Position numbers and translations under genes: made by a program
Assembly (NCBI RefSeq): GCF_001435315.1
Contig: NZ_AZGK01000019.1
Coordinates: 1 to 37,319 of the forward strand
Source of the DNA: Lentilactobacillus parabuchneri DSM 5707 = NBRC 107865
Lineage (GTDB): Bacteria > Bacillota > Bacilli > Lactobacillales > Lactobacillaceae
Length of the DNA: 37,319 nucleotides
Direction of reading: 5' to 3'
The notes under the pieces: model-generated
The model's input: only the letters and a program-made list of their open reading frames with translations
What the model was told of the DNA's origin: nothing
Databases searched by the model: none
Shown: positions 25,121-34,101 of the stretch, piece after piece
Position numbering within the stretch: position 1 is the stretch's first letter
Layout of the letters: every line of letters begins with the position of its first letter

Positions 25121-25705
25121 ATGGCTAAAATCGGTTATGCGCGTGTGAGTTCCAAGGAGCAACATTTAGATCGACAGTTAGCGGCTTTAAAAGACGTTGA
25201 TAAATTATTTACGGATAAATTAAGTGGGGCTAACACTAATCGGCCAGAACTGCAAAAAATGCTGGCCTATATTCGTGAGGGTGATATTGTAATGGTCACT
25301 GAATTAGATCGCTTAGGCAGAAACAACCATGATTTGACTAAGATCATGAACTCCATTCAAAATAAGGGTGCCACCCTAGATGTGTTGAATTTACCGTCCA
25401 TGACAGGGATTGCTGACCCCAATTTACGTCAACTCATGACCAACCTCATTATTGAACTTTATAAATACCAAGCTGAAAGTGAACGTAAGCGGATCATTGA
25501 GCGTCAGCAACAAGGGATTTCCCTAGCCAAACAGCAGGGCAAATATCATGGTCGCAAGCCTCAATACGCTGAAGATGATCCCCGTTTGTTACATGCCTTT
25601 AAACTTTATCAAAATGGTATGAGCGATGTGGATGTGGCTCGAAATACTGGGATTAAGCGGACAACCTTTATTCGGTATCGAAAGAAATTCAGTGTGTATA
25701 GATAA
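25121..25705 (+). CDS. Serine recombinase (plasmid resolvase)
   Basis: A 194-aa resolvase/invertase of the Tn3/gamma-delta size class. The catalytic domain starts AKIGYARVSSKEQ with Ser10 as nucleophile; VTELDRLGRN and the following AESERKRIIERQQQGI helix are typical. A C-terminal HTH (GMSDVDVARNTGIKRTTFIRY) binds DNA. The start at 25121 follows AAGGGAG; a TTG two codons earlier is less likely. The probable job is dimer resolution of the plasmid, as no Tn3 transposase is next to it. It is divergent from the RloC-like gene. Confidence 0.92.
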   Translation: MAKIGYARVSSKEQHLDRQLAALKDVDKLFTDKLSGANTNRPELQKMLAYIREGDIVMVTELDRLGRNNHDLTKIMNSIQNKGATLDVLNLPSMTGIADPNLRQLMTNLIIELYKYQAESERKRIIERQQQGISLAKQQGKYHGRKPQYAEDDPRLLHAFKLYQNGMSDVDVARNTGIKRTTFIRYRKKFSVYR

Positions 25706-25782
25706 ATTTCTCATTAAATAAGCAGGGCAGTGAAGAAAAAATTTAAATAGGAGTGAAATAACAGATATATGGAAATAAAAGA

Positions 25783-27129
25783 GAGCGTAAAATATCTTGT
25801 GTAAATGCATAAAAGATTTCTGAATTGTATAGAAATAGGGAATGCCTTCCCTTATGATATTTAGTAATCACAGAAAACATCACAGGAGGCATTCCCCATG
25901 AATGAACTTACCACAGAAATTATCGCTGCACTAGCCCAAAAGTAAGATTTGGACGAAGTTTTTCGTCACCACATCGAAATTGCGATTAACCAGCTGCTTC
26001 AAACCGAATTGGCAGAGTTTTTGGGTTACGAACGCTACTCATACGCTGGGATTAACACTGGTAATAACTGCAACGGCAGTTATGAGCGCTCGTTTGATAC
26101 GAAGTACGGCCAACTTAACTTAACCATTCCTCGAGATCGCAATGGCCGGTTTGAAAATCATACCTTGCCAGCCTACGGTCGGCACAGTGATAATTTAGAA
26201 ACAACGGTCATTCAGTTGTATACCAAGGGAATTACCACTGCTGAAATTGCCGAACTCATTGAGAAAATGTACGGTGCTCACTACTCCAAAGCCACGGTTT
26301 CCAACATGACTAAAGCCGTCAATGAACAGGTTCAAGCTTTCCAGCAACGTCGACTGGCTTCACAATATGCGGCCATCTTCTTAGATGCCACTTACTTGCC
26401 GTTAAAGCGGGATACCGTTCAAAAAGAAGCCGTTCATATTGCGATTGGCATTCGTCCGGATGGTACGAAAGAAGTGTTGAACTACCAAGTGGCACCAACG
26501 GAATCGACTGGAATCTGGACTGAACTGCTGGGAACCTTGATCAAGCAGGGCGTTAAAGATGTGCTGTTGTTTGTGGCCGATGGGTTAGTTGGTTTGGATG
26601 AAGGCTTGAATCGGCATTTCCCTAAAGCCAAACGACAACGTTGCCTGGTTCATGTTGGGCGGAATCTGATGAACAAAGTTCGCGTAAAAGACCGCAAGGC
26701 CGTGATCAGTGACTTTAAACAAGTTCATCGGGCCGCCAACCGTGAAGCAGCCGAACTGAAACTGAATGAGTTCGCCAACAACTGGCATCAGACCTATCCA
26801 AAATTAATCGAAGATCTGCTTAAAATGCCGAATTTACTCACTTTCATGGACTTTCCACCAGCCATCCGGCAATCACTATACTCCACTAACCTGATTGAGA
26901 ACTTTAATAAGCATCTCAAGCGCACCACCCACCACAAAGAACAATTTTCAACGGAAGATTCACTGGATCGCTTCCTGGTTTCTCAGTTTAATGTTTATAA
27001 CGAGAAGTCTCTGAAGCGGATCCACCGAGGGTTCAAAGGACTCCAGGACACCTTGGAAGCATCATTTATTTAAGTTAGATACATATTATATGTACGAAGG
27101 CATTTCATTTACACAAGATTCTTGACGCT
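25783..27129 (+). mobile_element. IS256-family insertion sequence with an inactivated transposase
   Basis: About 1.35 kb with terminal inverted repeats: left GAGCGTAAAATATCTTGTG (from 25783) and, reversed at the right end (to about 27129), AGCGTCAAGAATCTTGTGT; both continue into AAATG. No 8-bp target duplication was recognised. It sits between the resolvase and the polysaccharide operon. Confidence 0.75.
25898..27073 (+). pseudogene. IS256-family transposase with premature stop at codon 16
   Basis: The gene starts ATG AAT GAA CTT after AGGAGG and reads MNELTTEIIAALAQK, then TAA at 25943-25945, then continues in the same frame DLDEVFRHHIEIAINQ to the natural end. A single G-to-T change in a GAA codon would explain it. 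The rest is complete: D in IFLDATYLPLK, D in FVADGLVGL and E in STNLIENFNK form the DDE triad. A start at TTG (25949) could give a shorter 374-aa protein missing 17 residues, but it has no ribosome site. Probably inactive or weakly active. Confidence 0.85.
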
Positions 27130-27270
27130 ACCTAAATAATTTTTCTACATTAAAACGTTTATTATTATCTGGGTGTTAGCATTATTTTTGTATTAAAGCC
27201 ATTCCCATTTTAAAAATTTGTAGTTAATTAGTAGACAGAAATAATGAAATGTTTAGTTATATAATGACAA

Positions 27271-27299
27271 TTGACTATTTATTAAATAAATGTAAAAAT
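27271..27299 (+). promoter_or_regulatory. Candidate promoter of the polysaccharide operon
   Basis: TTGACT (27271-27276) is followed after 16-17 bp by TGTAAAAAT. It is the best match in the 215-bp AT-rich gap between the IS256 end and the first operon gene. Confidence 0.45.
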
Positions 27300-27344
27300 T
27301 AGGGCTGTATTTATAATTTTAAGCTTTGGTTAAGTTAGGAGCGT

Positions 27345-28316
27345 ATGAAGAAAGTGCCTGTTAAAAAGAATTTGCATAATCATAGAAAACATAATCAATA
27401 TAAATTCAAAAAAATATTTTGGTTGTTTCTATTATTGTTATTGATTTTAGGGGTAGGTGTTGCTGGAATTGCCTATCGTAATATTTATAGGGCAACCACT
27501 ATTGTTTACAAAAAAGCGAATGCTCATAAAGAACGAAACGCTGGCAAGTTAATTGATAATAAACGCCCTATTTCTATTTTACTTTTAGGAACTGATACAG
27601 GCGCTCTTGGTCGCACGTATAAGGGGAGAACTGATACGATGATTATTATGTCAATTAATCCTCAAAAACAGAAAACTGTTATGATGAGTTTGCCACGCGA
27701 CATGAAAGTTAATTTATCTGGGTATTCGGAGTATTCTCCCGCTAAAATTAATGCTGCTTACACTTATGGTGGTACTAAAGAATCTATCGATACGGTTCAG
27801 AAATATTTAAAAGTCCCGATTGATTACTATGTTTTAGTTAATATGGGAGGGCTAAAAAAAGCTATCAACCAAGTTGGCGGAGTTACTGTAGTTTCACCAC
27901 TTACTTTTACATATTTAGGAGACCATTTTGTTAAGGGAAAGAAGTATCATTTATACGGGAATGATGCATTAAAGTTTTCCCGTATGCGGTACAGTGATCC
28001 ACAAGGTGATTATGGACGACAATTACGTCAACGGTTGATTTTAACAGGCCTATTAAAAAAATCGTTTTCGTATAGGACTTTCCTGTCTAGCAGTTTTTTA
28101 AAAACAATTTCTAACCAAGCTCAAACTGATTTGAATCGTTCTCAAATGTTTGGTTTATCAATAAACTATCGTAAAGCTGGTAACCATGTTGTTTCTGATC
28201 ATGTTCAAGGAGTAGGTAAGGAAATTGGTGGTCAAGATTTTGAAGTGGTTTCAAAATCTGAATTGATAAAATCATCAAATATTATTCGAAATAATTTAGG
28301 ATTGACGCGTTATTAA
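27345..28316 (+). CDS. cpsA: LytR-CpsA-Psr family protein, first gene of the polysaccharide operon
   Basis: A 323-aa membrane-anchored LCP enzyme, thought to transfer lipid-linked polymers to the cell wall or regulate their synthesis. A basic N-terminus (1-25) is followed by one membrane helix (about 25-46, FWLFLLLLLILGVGVAGIA). The extracellular LCP domain has LLLGTDTG, YKGRTDTMIIMSI, SLPRDMKV, and RYSDPQGDYGRQLRQR with the pyrophosphate-binding Asp and Arg residues. AGGAG lies close to the ATG (3 bases). It leads a same-strand operon that runs to at least 33239. Confidence 0.92.
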   Translation: MKKVPVKKNLHNHRKHNQYKFKKIFWLFLLLLLILGVGVAGIAYRNIYRATTIVYKKANAHKERNAGKLIDNKRPISILLLGTDTGALGRTYKGRTDTMIIMSINPQKQKTVMMSLPRDMKVNLSGYSEYSPAKINAAYTYGGTKESIDTVQKYLKVPIDYYVLVNMGGLKKAINQVGGVTVVSPLTFTYLGDHFVKGKKYHLYGNDALKFSRMRYSDPQGDYGRQLRQRLILTGLLKKSFSYRTFLSSSFLKTISNQAQTDLNRSQMFGLSINYRKAGNHVVSDHVQGVGKEIGGQDFEVVSKSELIKSSNIIRNNLGLTRY

Positions 28317-28345
28317 TTCTATATATAAATTTTTTGGAGGACAGC

Positions 28346-29203
28346 ATGGAAAATTATTTGGACCTTCGCCAAATATTAGGGATTATTCGTAAACATATTA
28401 TCTTTATCATAATTAGTTTTATCCTTTGTTTAATTATTGCTGTTGGTTTAGAGAAGTTTGTTATTACACCCCAGTTTACTTCGACTGCTCAAATTTTGGT
28501 TAATCAAAAAAAAGATACTTCAGTTCCAGGGGCAGCTTTTCAGGATCAGCAAGCTGATGTTCAAATGATCAGTACTTATAAGGATATCATTACAAACCAA
28601 TTGGTTTTGAAAACAGCTAGTGAGCGATTAGCTAATCCTGTCAAAGTAATTCGTTCAGCACGAAAGGCTCGATACCATGTTTCAGCAAATGGTCATCGTC
28701 ACTTAATTAAAGCATCACGGCCAGCTGTTGTTAAATCAACAGGGACTCCTTATGATGTGAGCGTTAAACAATTACAGGGAGCTATTTCTGTTACTAATCA
28801 ACAAAACTCACAAGTTTTTGCTTTAAATGTGGAGAGTGATGATCCACAAAAATCAGCTGCAATCGCTAATACAGTTGCACAGGTTTTTAAGCAAAAGATT
28901 CGTCGAATTATGAGTATTAATAATGTCACCATTGTTTCTGAGGCGACACCTGTAAAGCAGAAGTCGTTCCCTAAAACTTCAATAGTGTTACTAGCTGGGG
29001 CGGTAATTGGCTTACTGGTTGGTCTTGGCTATGCGTTCATTAGAGAATTAACAGATACAACAATTAAAGATGATGAATTTTTAACCAATGAGTTAAAATT
29101 GACTAATTTGGGTCACATAGCAGAAATTCGTAAAATACATGGTTCACATTTGGCTAATAAACGTCATGAAAAGCATCTTAAACCGAATCATCGAAGAGTT
29201 TAA
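28346..29203 (+). CDS. cpsC: Polysaccharide chain-length regulator / kinase activator (Wzz-type)
   Basis: A 285-aa Wzz-domain protein with two membrane helices, about 17-39 (HIIFIIISFILCLIIAVG) and 215-235 (IVLLAGAVIGLLVGLGYAF), around an extracellular part containing the PCP-type strand FTSTAQILVNQKK. The Pro-rich KQKSFPKTS precedes the second helix. In Gram-positives this protein activates the CpsD tyrosine kinase and sets chain length. The ATG at 28346 follows GGAGG. Confidence 0.9.
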   Translation: MENYLDLRQILGIIRKHIIFIIISFILCLIIAVGLEKFVITPQFTSTAQILVNQKKDTSVPGAAFQDQQADVQMISTYKDIITNQLVLKTASERLANPVKVIRSARKARYHVSANGHRHLIKASRPAVVKSTGTPYDVSVKQLQGAISVTNQQNSQVFALNVESDDPQKSAAIANTVAQVFKQKIRRIMSINNVTIVSEATPVKQKSFPKTSIVLLAGAVIGLLVGLGYAFIRELTDTTIKDDEFLTNELKLTNLGHIAEIRKIHGSHLANKRHEKHLKPNHRRV

Positions 29204-29227
29204 ATTTTAATTATGTAGGAGAAAATT

Positions 29228-29983
29228 ATGAACATTTTTCATCGTAAAGAAAAAAAGCTTTCCACCGATACTTTAAGGAATGGTGTGAAGCTAATTACTG
29301 ATGTTGATCCTAAAGACGTTGTTTCCGAACAATTTCGTACAGTTAGGACAAATATTAATTTTTCAGCAGTTAATCAAAAGTTAAAAACAATTATTTTTAC
29401 TTCTTCGGCAGTTAGCGAGGGGAAATCAACTGTTTCCGCTAATTTGGCGGTCATTTGGGCTCAGCAAGGGCAGAAGGTTCTATTTATTGATTCAGACTTG
29501 CGACGTCCAACTTTGCATACGACATTTGGTTTATTAAATACCAATGGCCTATCCACGGCTTTATCCACTGATATAGATTTCAATTCAGTAGTGCAAAAGA
29601 CGGAGATTGATAATTTATCTGTGATCACTAGTGGTCCCATTCCACCTAATCCATCAGACCTGTTGGCTTCTAATCGGATGAAAGAATTAATTTCTTATTT
29701 TAAGAAAATCTATGATGTGATTATTTTAGATGTTCCGCCATTATTGTCAGTTACTGATACGCAAATTATTGCAGCTCAGGTTGATGGGGTGGTGTTGGTA
29801 GTGCGCCAAGGATTAGCACAAAAATTAGCTATAAAGCGCTCAACTGAACTCTTAAAAATGGTTAAAGCCAATTTATTAGGTTATGTATTAAATGACGTTG
29901 CACCTAAGAATGGGTACGGTTATGGCTACGGTTATGGCTATGGTTATGGCTATGGGTACGGTTATGATAATGAGGGTAAATAG
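29228..29983 (+). CDS. cpsD: Tyrosine autokinase (BY-kinase)
   Basis: A 251-aa bacterial tyrosine kinase: Walker A SAVSEGKST near 62-70, Walker A' LFIDSDLRRPT, Walker B VIILDVPPLL. The C-terminal cluster is an uninterrupted run of nine Gly-Tyr pairs (encoded at 29912-29965) followed by DNEGK. The tyrosines are the autophosphorylation sites that tune polymer export with CpsC, and the phosphatase encoded next removes the phosphate. The hexamer DNA repeat makes the tail prone to length change. Confidence 0.94.
   Translation: MNIFHRKEKKLSTDTLRNGVKLITDVDPKDVVSEQFRTVRTNINFSAVNQKLKTIIFTSSAVSEGKSTVSANLAVIWAQQGQKVLFIDSDLRRPTLHTTFGLLNTNGLSTALSTDIDFNSVVQKTEIDNLSVITSGPIPPNPSDLLASNRMKELISYFKKIYDVIILDVPPLLSVTDTQIIAAQVDGVVLVVRQGLAQKLAIKRSTELLKMVKANLLGYVLNDVAPKNGYGYGYGYGYGYGYGYGYDNEGK
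29912..29965 (+). repeat. Hexanucleotide tandem repeat encoding the Gly-Tyr tail
   Basis: Nine consecutive units of GGN-TAY. Slippage by whole units would add or remove phospho-acceptor tyrosines without breaking the frame. Confidence 0.9.
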
Positions 29984-30005
29984 TTGCCAAGGGATATGAT
30001 ATAAA

Positions 30006-30773
30006 ATGATTGATTTGCATTGTCATTTGCTTCCAGGGGTGGATGACGGGTCTAAAAGTATGGATATTTCTTTGAAATTAGCTAATGATGCAGTAAGGGA
30101 TGGCATCGACTATGCATTATTAACGCCGCACCATATGAATGGTGTTTATCTTAATCATAAAAGGGCAGTTATTCAGCAAACACAAGAGTTTCAAATGGAG
30201 CTTGATAGACACAAAATTCCACTCAAAGTTTTCCCTGGGCAAGAAGTTAGAATAAATGGCGATTTATTAACCGCTCTTGATCAAGATGATATTTTATTTG
30301 CTGATGAGGGTGGGCAATACTTAATGTTAGAATTTCCGGATGACGATATCCCAAATTATACTAGTAATATGATTTATGAACTTATGCAACGGGGAATCAT
30401 ACCGGTTATCGTTCATCCAGAACGTAATACTAAGATTATGAAACAACCAGATATTTTATATGATTTGTTAAATAAAGGTTGTCTTTCTCAAATAACAGCT
30501 GGCAGTTATGTTGGAATCTTTGGTCACAAAGTACAAAAATTTAGTAAACAATTAATTCAGTCTGGACAAGTATACATTTTTGCTTCGGATGCTCATAATT
30601 TACCTAATCGTAAATATGAAATGACCAATGCTTTTGCAAAATTGGGTAATGAATTTGGGAATGACTATGTATCCAAATTTAATGAAAATGCCAAAAGAAT
30701 AATTAATGGTGATAATATTCTATCCAATGATTTTTCTAAAATAAAAACACATTTGTTTCATTTTTTTAAATAA
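30006..30773 (+). CDS. cpsB: PHP-family protein-tyrosine phosphatase
   Basis: A 255-aa manganese-dependent phosphatase of the CpsB/Wzb PHP class. The start MIDLHCHLLPGVDDGS is the family signature; LTPHHMNGVY, FPGQEVRI, IPVIVHPERN and FASDAHNLPNRKYEMT supply the remaining metal ligands. It reverses CpsD phosphorylation. The tail ENAKRIINGDNIL is matched by a fragment of a second phosphatase gene at 35305-35475. No strong ribosome site is visible (AAGGGATATGATATAAA upstream). Confidence 0.92.
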   Translation: MIDLHCHLLPGVDDGSKSMDISLKLANDAVRDGIDYALLTPHHMNGVYLNHKRAVIQQTQEFQMELDRHKIPLKVFPGQEVRINGDLLTALDQDDILFADEGGQYLMLEFPDDDIPNYTSNMIYELMQRGIIPVIVHPERNTKIMKQPDILYDLLNKGCLSQITAGSYVGIFGHKVQKFSKQLIQSGQVYIFASDAHNLPNRKYEMTNAFAKLGNEFGNDYVSKFNENAKRIINGDNILSNDFSKIKTHLFHFFK

Positions 30774-30794
30774 GGGGGAGGTGATGTATACTTT

Positions 30795-31499
30795 ATGCAA
30801 ACTGAGAGACGTAGTGGAGGAGATCCTAAATACGGTCATCCAATGACAGATAATAACGTAGTCGTAGTAAATAAGGAACGAGTTGAGCGACGCTTCTTTT
30901 ATCATTTTTTCAAAAGATTTTTTGATATATTATTAAGTATAATTGATATCATTCTTTTAACCCCTGTATTTATTATTACTGCCATTTTGATAAAAGTTGA
31001 CAATCCAGATGGTCCAATAATTTATTCTCAAATTAGAATTGGGAAGAATGGACACCCTTTTAGAATGTATAAGTTTAGATCAATGGTTGTAAATGCTGAT
31101 AAAATGTTAAAGGGCTTACTAGATCAGAATGATATAGAGGGCGCTATGTTTAAAATGAAATCGGATCCGCGAGTCACTAAAATTGGTCGAACTATTCGAA
31201 AATATAGTATTGACGAACTCCCACAATTACTAAATGTAATTAAGGGAGATATGTCTTTAGTAGGGCCTAGGCCTCCGTTAAAAAGAGAGGTGGAGGATTA
31301 TACTGAATATGATAAACAACGGTTATTGGTTGTCCCAGGATGTACAGGAATTTGGCAAATTAGCGAAAGAAATAAAGTTGGATTTCATGAAATGGTGAAA
31401 TTGGATATTAAGTATATAAATAGTTCAAATTTGTGGCTTGATTTTTTTATATTGTTTAAAACTATTTGGATAATTTTTTTCCCTAATAGTGCATATTGA
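30795..31499 (+). CDS. cpsE: Priming sugar-phosphate transferase
   Basis: A 234-aa polyprenyl-phosphate sugar-1-phosphate transferase that loads the first sugar onto undecaprenyl phosphate. One membrane hairpin lies at about 40-65 (LLSIIDIILLTPVFIITAI). The catalytic region follows: YSQIRIGKNGHPFRMYKFRS, DPRVTKIGRTIRKYSIDELP, GDMSLVGPRPPL and PGCTGIWQISERN. It is the short form without the extra N-terminal helices. GGGGGAGGTG lies upstream. The sugar (glucose, galactose or other) cannot be told from sequence. Confidence 0.93.
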   Translation: MQTERRSGGDPKYGHPMTDNNVVVVNKERVERRFFYHFFKRFFDILLSIIDIILLTPVFIITAILIKVDNPDGPIIYSQIRIGKNGHPFRMYKFRSMVVNADKMLKGLLDQNDIEGAMFKMKSDPRVTKIGRTIRKYSIDELPQLLNVIKGDMSLVGPRPPLKREVEDYTEYDKQRLLVVPGCTGIWQISERNKVGFHEMVKLDIKYINSSNLWLDFFILFKTIWIIFFPNSAY

Positions 31500-31508
31500 G
31501 AGGAGACT

Positions 31509-31961
31509 ATGATGAAAATTTGTTTGGTTGGATCAAGTGGTGGTCACTTAACACATTTACACATGTTAAAAAGATTTTGGGGGAATAAGGATAGGTTCTG
31601 GGTAACTTTTCCCAAAGAGGATGCTGAATATTTATTAAGTAAGGAAAAAACATACCCGTGTTACTTTCCTACCAATAGAAACATTAAGAACCTGATAAGA
31701 AATACTTTTTTAGCTTTTAAAATCCTTATAAGAGAAAAGCCTGATTTAATAATTTCTTCTGGGGCGGCAGTCGCAGTTCCCTTCTTTTATGTTGGAAAAA
31801 TTTTGGGTATCAAGACTATTTATATAGAAGTATTTGACAGAATAGATAAGCCTACCTTAACTGGAAAATTAGTTTATCCGATCACTGATTTATTTATAGT
31901 GCAGTGGAAAGAAATGAAGAAGATTTATCCGAAAGCTAAATATTTAGGGAGCATATTTTAA
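31509..31961 (+). CDS. cpsF: CpsF/Alg14-like glycosyltransferase partner
   Basis: A 150-aa protein with the Alg14 signature KICLVGSSGGHLTHL at the start and ISSGAAVAVPFFYVGK in the middle. In streptococcal serotype 14 the homologue boosts the activity of the galactosyltransferase encoded next. GAGGAG precedes the ATG (31509 or the next codon). Its stop overlaps the following start (TAATG), so the two subunits are translated together. Confidence 0.92.
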   Translation: MMKICLVGSSGGHLTHLHMLKRFWGNKDRFWVTFPKEDAEYLLSKEKTYPCYFPTNRNIKNLIRNTFLAFKILIREKPDLIISSGAAVAVPFFYVGKILGIKTIYIEVFDRIDKPTLTGKLVYPITDLFIVQWKEMKKIYPKAKYLGSIF

Positions 31962-32452
31962 TGATTTTTGTTACTGTAGGTACTCATGAACAACCATTTA
32001 ATAGACTAATAAGGAAAATAGACATATTAAAGGGACAAAATAAAATTATGGATGATGTATTCATTCAAATAGGTTATAGTACCTATATTCCTAAATATTG
32101 TCAATATAAGAGATTTATTTCACAATCAAAAATGGAGTGCCTTATTAAAATGTCCACTATAGTTATTACACATGGTGGCCCATCTTCCTTCATTGGGGCA
32201 TTGAAGCAAGGTAAAATGCCCATAGTAATACCACGACAGAAAAAATTCAATGAACATGTTAATAACCATCAACTCCTTTTTTGCAAAGAGTTGCAAAAAA
32301 GGGGCTTTCCTATAAAAGTAGTTATTAGCGAAAACGATTTATATGAAGTAATCAATGATATGCAATATACTGAAAACAAGAAATTTCACAGTAATAATAA
32401 AAGATTTAACCAGGAACTAGATGCTTTAGTGAAAAATATGTTTAATAGTTAG
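31961..32452 (+). CDS. cpsG: CpsG/Alg13-like glycosyltransferase catalytic subunit
   Basis: A 163-aa GT28 C-terminal-type protein: MIFVTVGTHEQPFNRLI, then ITHGGPSSFIGAL and IVIPRQKKFNEHVNNHQ, the nucleotide-sugar binding motifs. It pairs with the preceding protein, as Alg13 with Alg14, probably adding the second sugar (often beta-1,4-galactose). Length is normal. Confidence 0.92.
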   Translation: MIFVTVGTHEQPFNRLIRKIDILKGQNKIMDDVFIQIGYSTYIPKYCQYKRFISQSKMECLIKMSTIVITHGGPSSFIGALKQGKMPIVIPRQKKFNEHVNNHQLLFCKELQKRGFPIKVVISENDLYEVINDMQYTENKKFHSNNKRFNQELDALVKNMFNS

Positions 32453-32477
32453 TAGATTATTTAAGGAGTAGAATTAT

Positions 32478-33239
32478 ATGATACCTAAAGTTATTAATTA
32501 CTGTTGGTTTGGGGGAAAAGCCTTGCCAAGGAAGGTTAAATTGAACATAGATTCATGGAAAAAATTTTGTCCTGATTATAAGATTATTCAATGGAACGAA
32601 AAAAATTTTGATGTTAATAAATATTGTTTTGCCAGAGAAGCCTATGAAAAAAAGAAATGGGCATTTGTATCAGATGTAGCCCGTTTAGATATTATTTATA
32701 AACATGGTGGGATTTATCTGGATACTGATGTTGAATTAATTAAAAGCTTAGATCCGGTGTTAAATGCCCAAGCCTATTTTGCTTGTGAAGATCGTTTTTC
32801 TGTCGGTACTGGTCTTGGATTTGGATCTGTTAAGAAAAATGAATTTATTTTGTCTAATCTTAAAGAATATAAAAATAAGCATTTTATAAATTCTAATGGT
32901 TCATTAAATGAAATACTTTGTGTTGACGTGACAACACATTTGCTTTCATTGATGGGTTTTAAAGCTAATGGATCTAAGCAAATAATAAATGGGATGGTTA
33001 TTTATCCAAGCTCTTATTTTTGCCCTATCCAGCTTGGTCACCGAAATAATAAGGTATCATCTAATACTATATCTATACACCATTATAGTGCATCTTGGAA
33101 GGAAGCATCTGATAATATTAAAGGAAGCGACAGAATGATTATCTTAAAAAAATATATTAAGCATTATGTTGATTATATATGTGGATATGGTACATATAAT
33201 AAATTCAAAAAAATATTAAGGATGAAAAATAATTTTTGA
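32478..33239 (+). CDS. GT32-like glycosyltransferase with DXD motif
   Basis: A 253-aa glycosyltransferase of the GT32/capsular-synthesis type. MIPKVINYCWFGGK at the start, SDVARLDIIYKHGGIYLDTD (DXD, binding the nucleotide-sugar metal) and SIHHYSASW near the end are family landmarks. The sugar and linkage are unknown. AAGGAG precedes the ATG. It is the last intact gene of the compact operon; the next reading frame is degenerate. Confidence 0.88.
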   Translation: MIPKVINYCWFGGKALPRKVKLNIDSWKKFCPDYKIIQWNEKNFDVNKYCFAREAYEKKKWAFVSDVARLDIIYKHGGIYLDTDVELIKSLDPVLNAQAYFACEDRFSVGTGLGFGSVKKNEFILSNLKEYKNKHFINSNGSLNEILCVDVTTHLLSLMGFKANGSKQIINGMVIYPSSYFCPIQLGHRNNKVSSNTISIHHYSASWKEASDNIKGSDRMIILKKYIKHYVDYICGYGTYNKFKKILRMKNNF

Positions 33240-33270
33240 TAATTAAAATAAAATTTTAGGAGCAAATGGA

Positions 33271-33579
33271 TTGGATTCTGAAAATATGAATAAAAATATT
33301 GGAGTAATAGCAACTAAAGTATTTATTTTTACAGCAATTACTATTTCTATAATTGCAATCCTAAATGGGGCAAATATAATTTCTAATAATATTGCACCTA
33401 TTATTCAGGTATTGTCTATTGTACCAATTTTGATATTAGTAGTGAATTCAAATAATCGTTTTAGTATTACTTGGAGATCGGTTGTTTATTTGGATGAGAA
33501 TATACCATCGTCATACCAGAAGATACTGAGATTTGAATTATACATGAATAATGAAAAATCGGTGGCTTATACTTCATAA
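33271..33579 (+). pseudogene. Degenerate wzy-like polymerase gene with internal deletion
   Basis: The frame from TTG (33271; AGGAG 8 bases upstream) encodes ATKVFIFTAITISIIAILNG and ANIISNNIAPIIQ, which matches the intact wzy at 35971-37080 (ATKIFILVSITIYIMAILNG, ANIISNSFSAAIQ). After about residue 65 it jumps to NIPSSYQKILRFE, resembling the later SIPDIDYQKMLKWIA of that gene, then stops. The middle was deleted and the rest lost. The two genes share even the AGGAG-8-nt-nonATG start arrangement, so one is a diverged duplicate of the other. Confidence 0.75.
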
Positions 33580-34101
33580 TCAATATTATGATGGAGTAAT
33601 TGTATGGAATAAAGTGCGATATCCTCGAATGTTTTTATTTTCTTGATATCGACTAGTGCGCTTGTAGGTGGGATTGCGTTTCAGATGTTTGTAACCTCCC
33701 TGCATTCAATTATATAAGAGGTTCGGAAATATTCAGTTTAATATTCGATGGTGTTTTTATACTCCCTTCTTGACCATAATTGTGAATCAGGAACCGCATA
33801 TAGTTCTTGAAACTATAATGATTAGTACGGTATGATGAGTATTCAGATATTCAGTATGTCTTGCGTTAGGCATACTATTTAGCGGTATTCTTGTGCTGGA
33901 ATACTTTAACGTATTGTTTAAGCATGGTATTAGATTTGGCGTATTTATCATTTGACCTATCGAAGGTCACAAGAATTTGCGCATCTTAGTTAAACGACTT
34001 GAAGCTGGTTCTGTATATCAATGACATGGATGGACCAGGGGTAAAATGGGCAGACATTGTGATTATAGAACATCATTTTTTATGAAAGAACAAGGAAGAC
34101 T
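33580..34101 (+). other. Decayed sequence without an intact gene
   Basis: About 520 bp hold no plausible complete gene. Short plus-strand stretches look like remains of membrane proteins (STSALVGGIAFQMFV near 33650-33700; LGILFSGILVLEYFN near 33870-33920), broken by stops in every frame. I could not assign them to a family. The start of the following glycosyltransferase has only AAGGAAG upstream. Confidence 0.6.
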
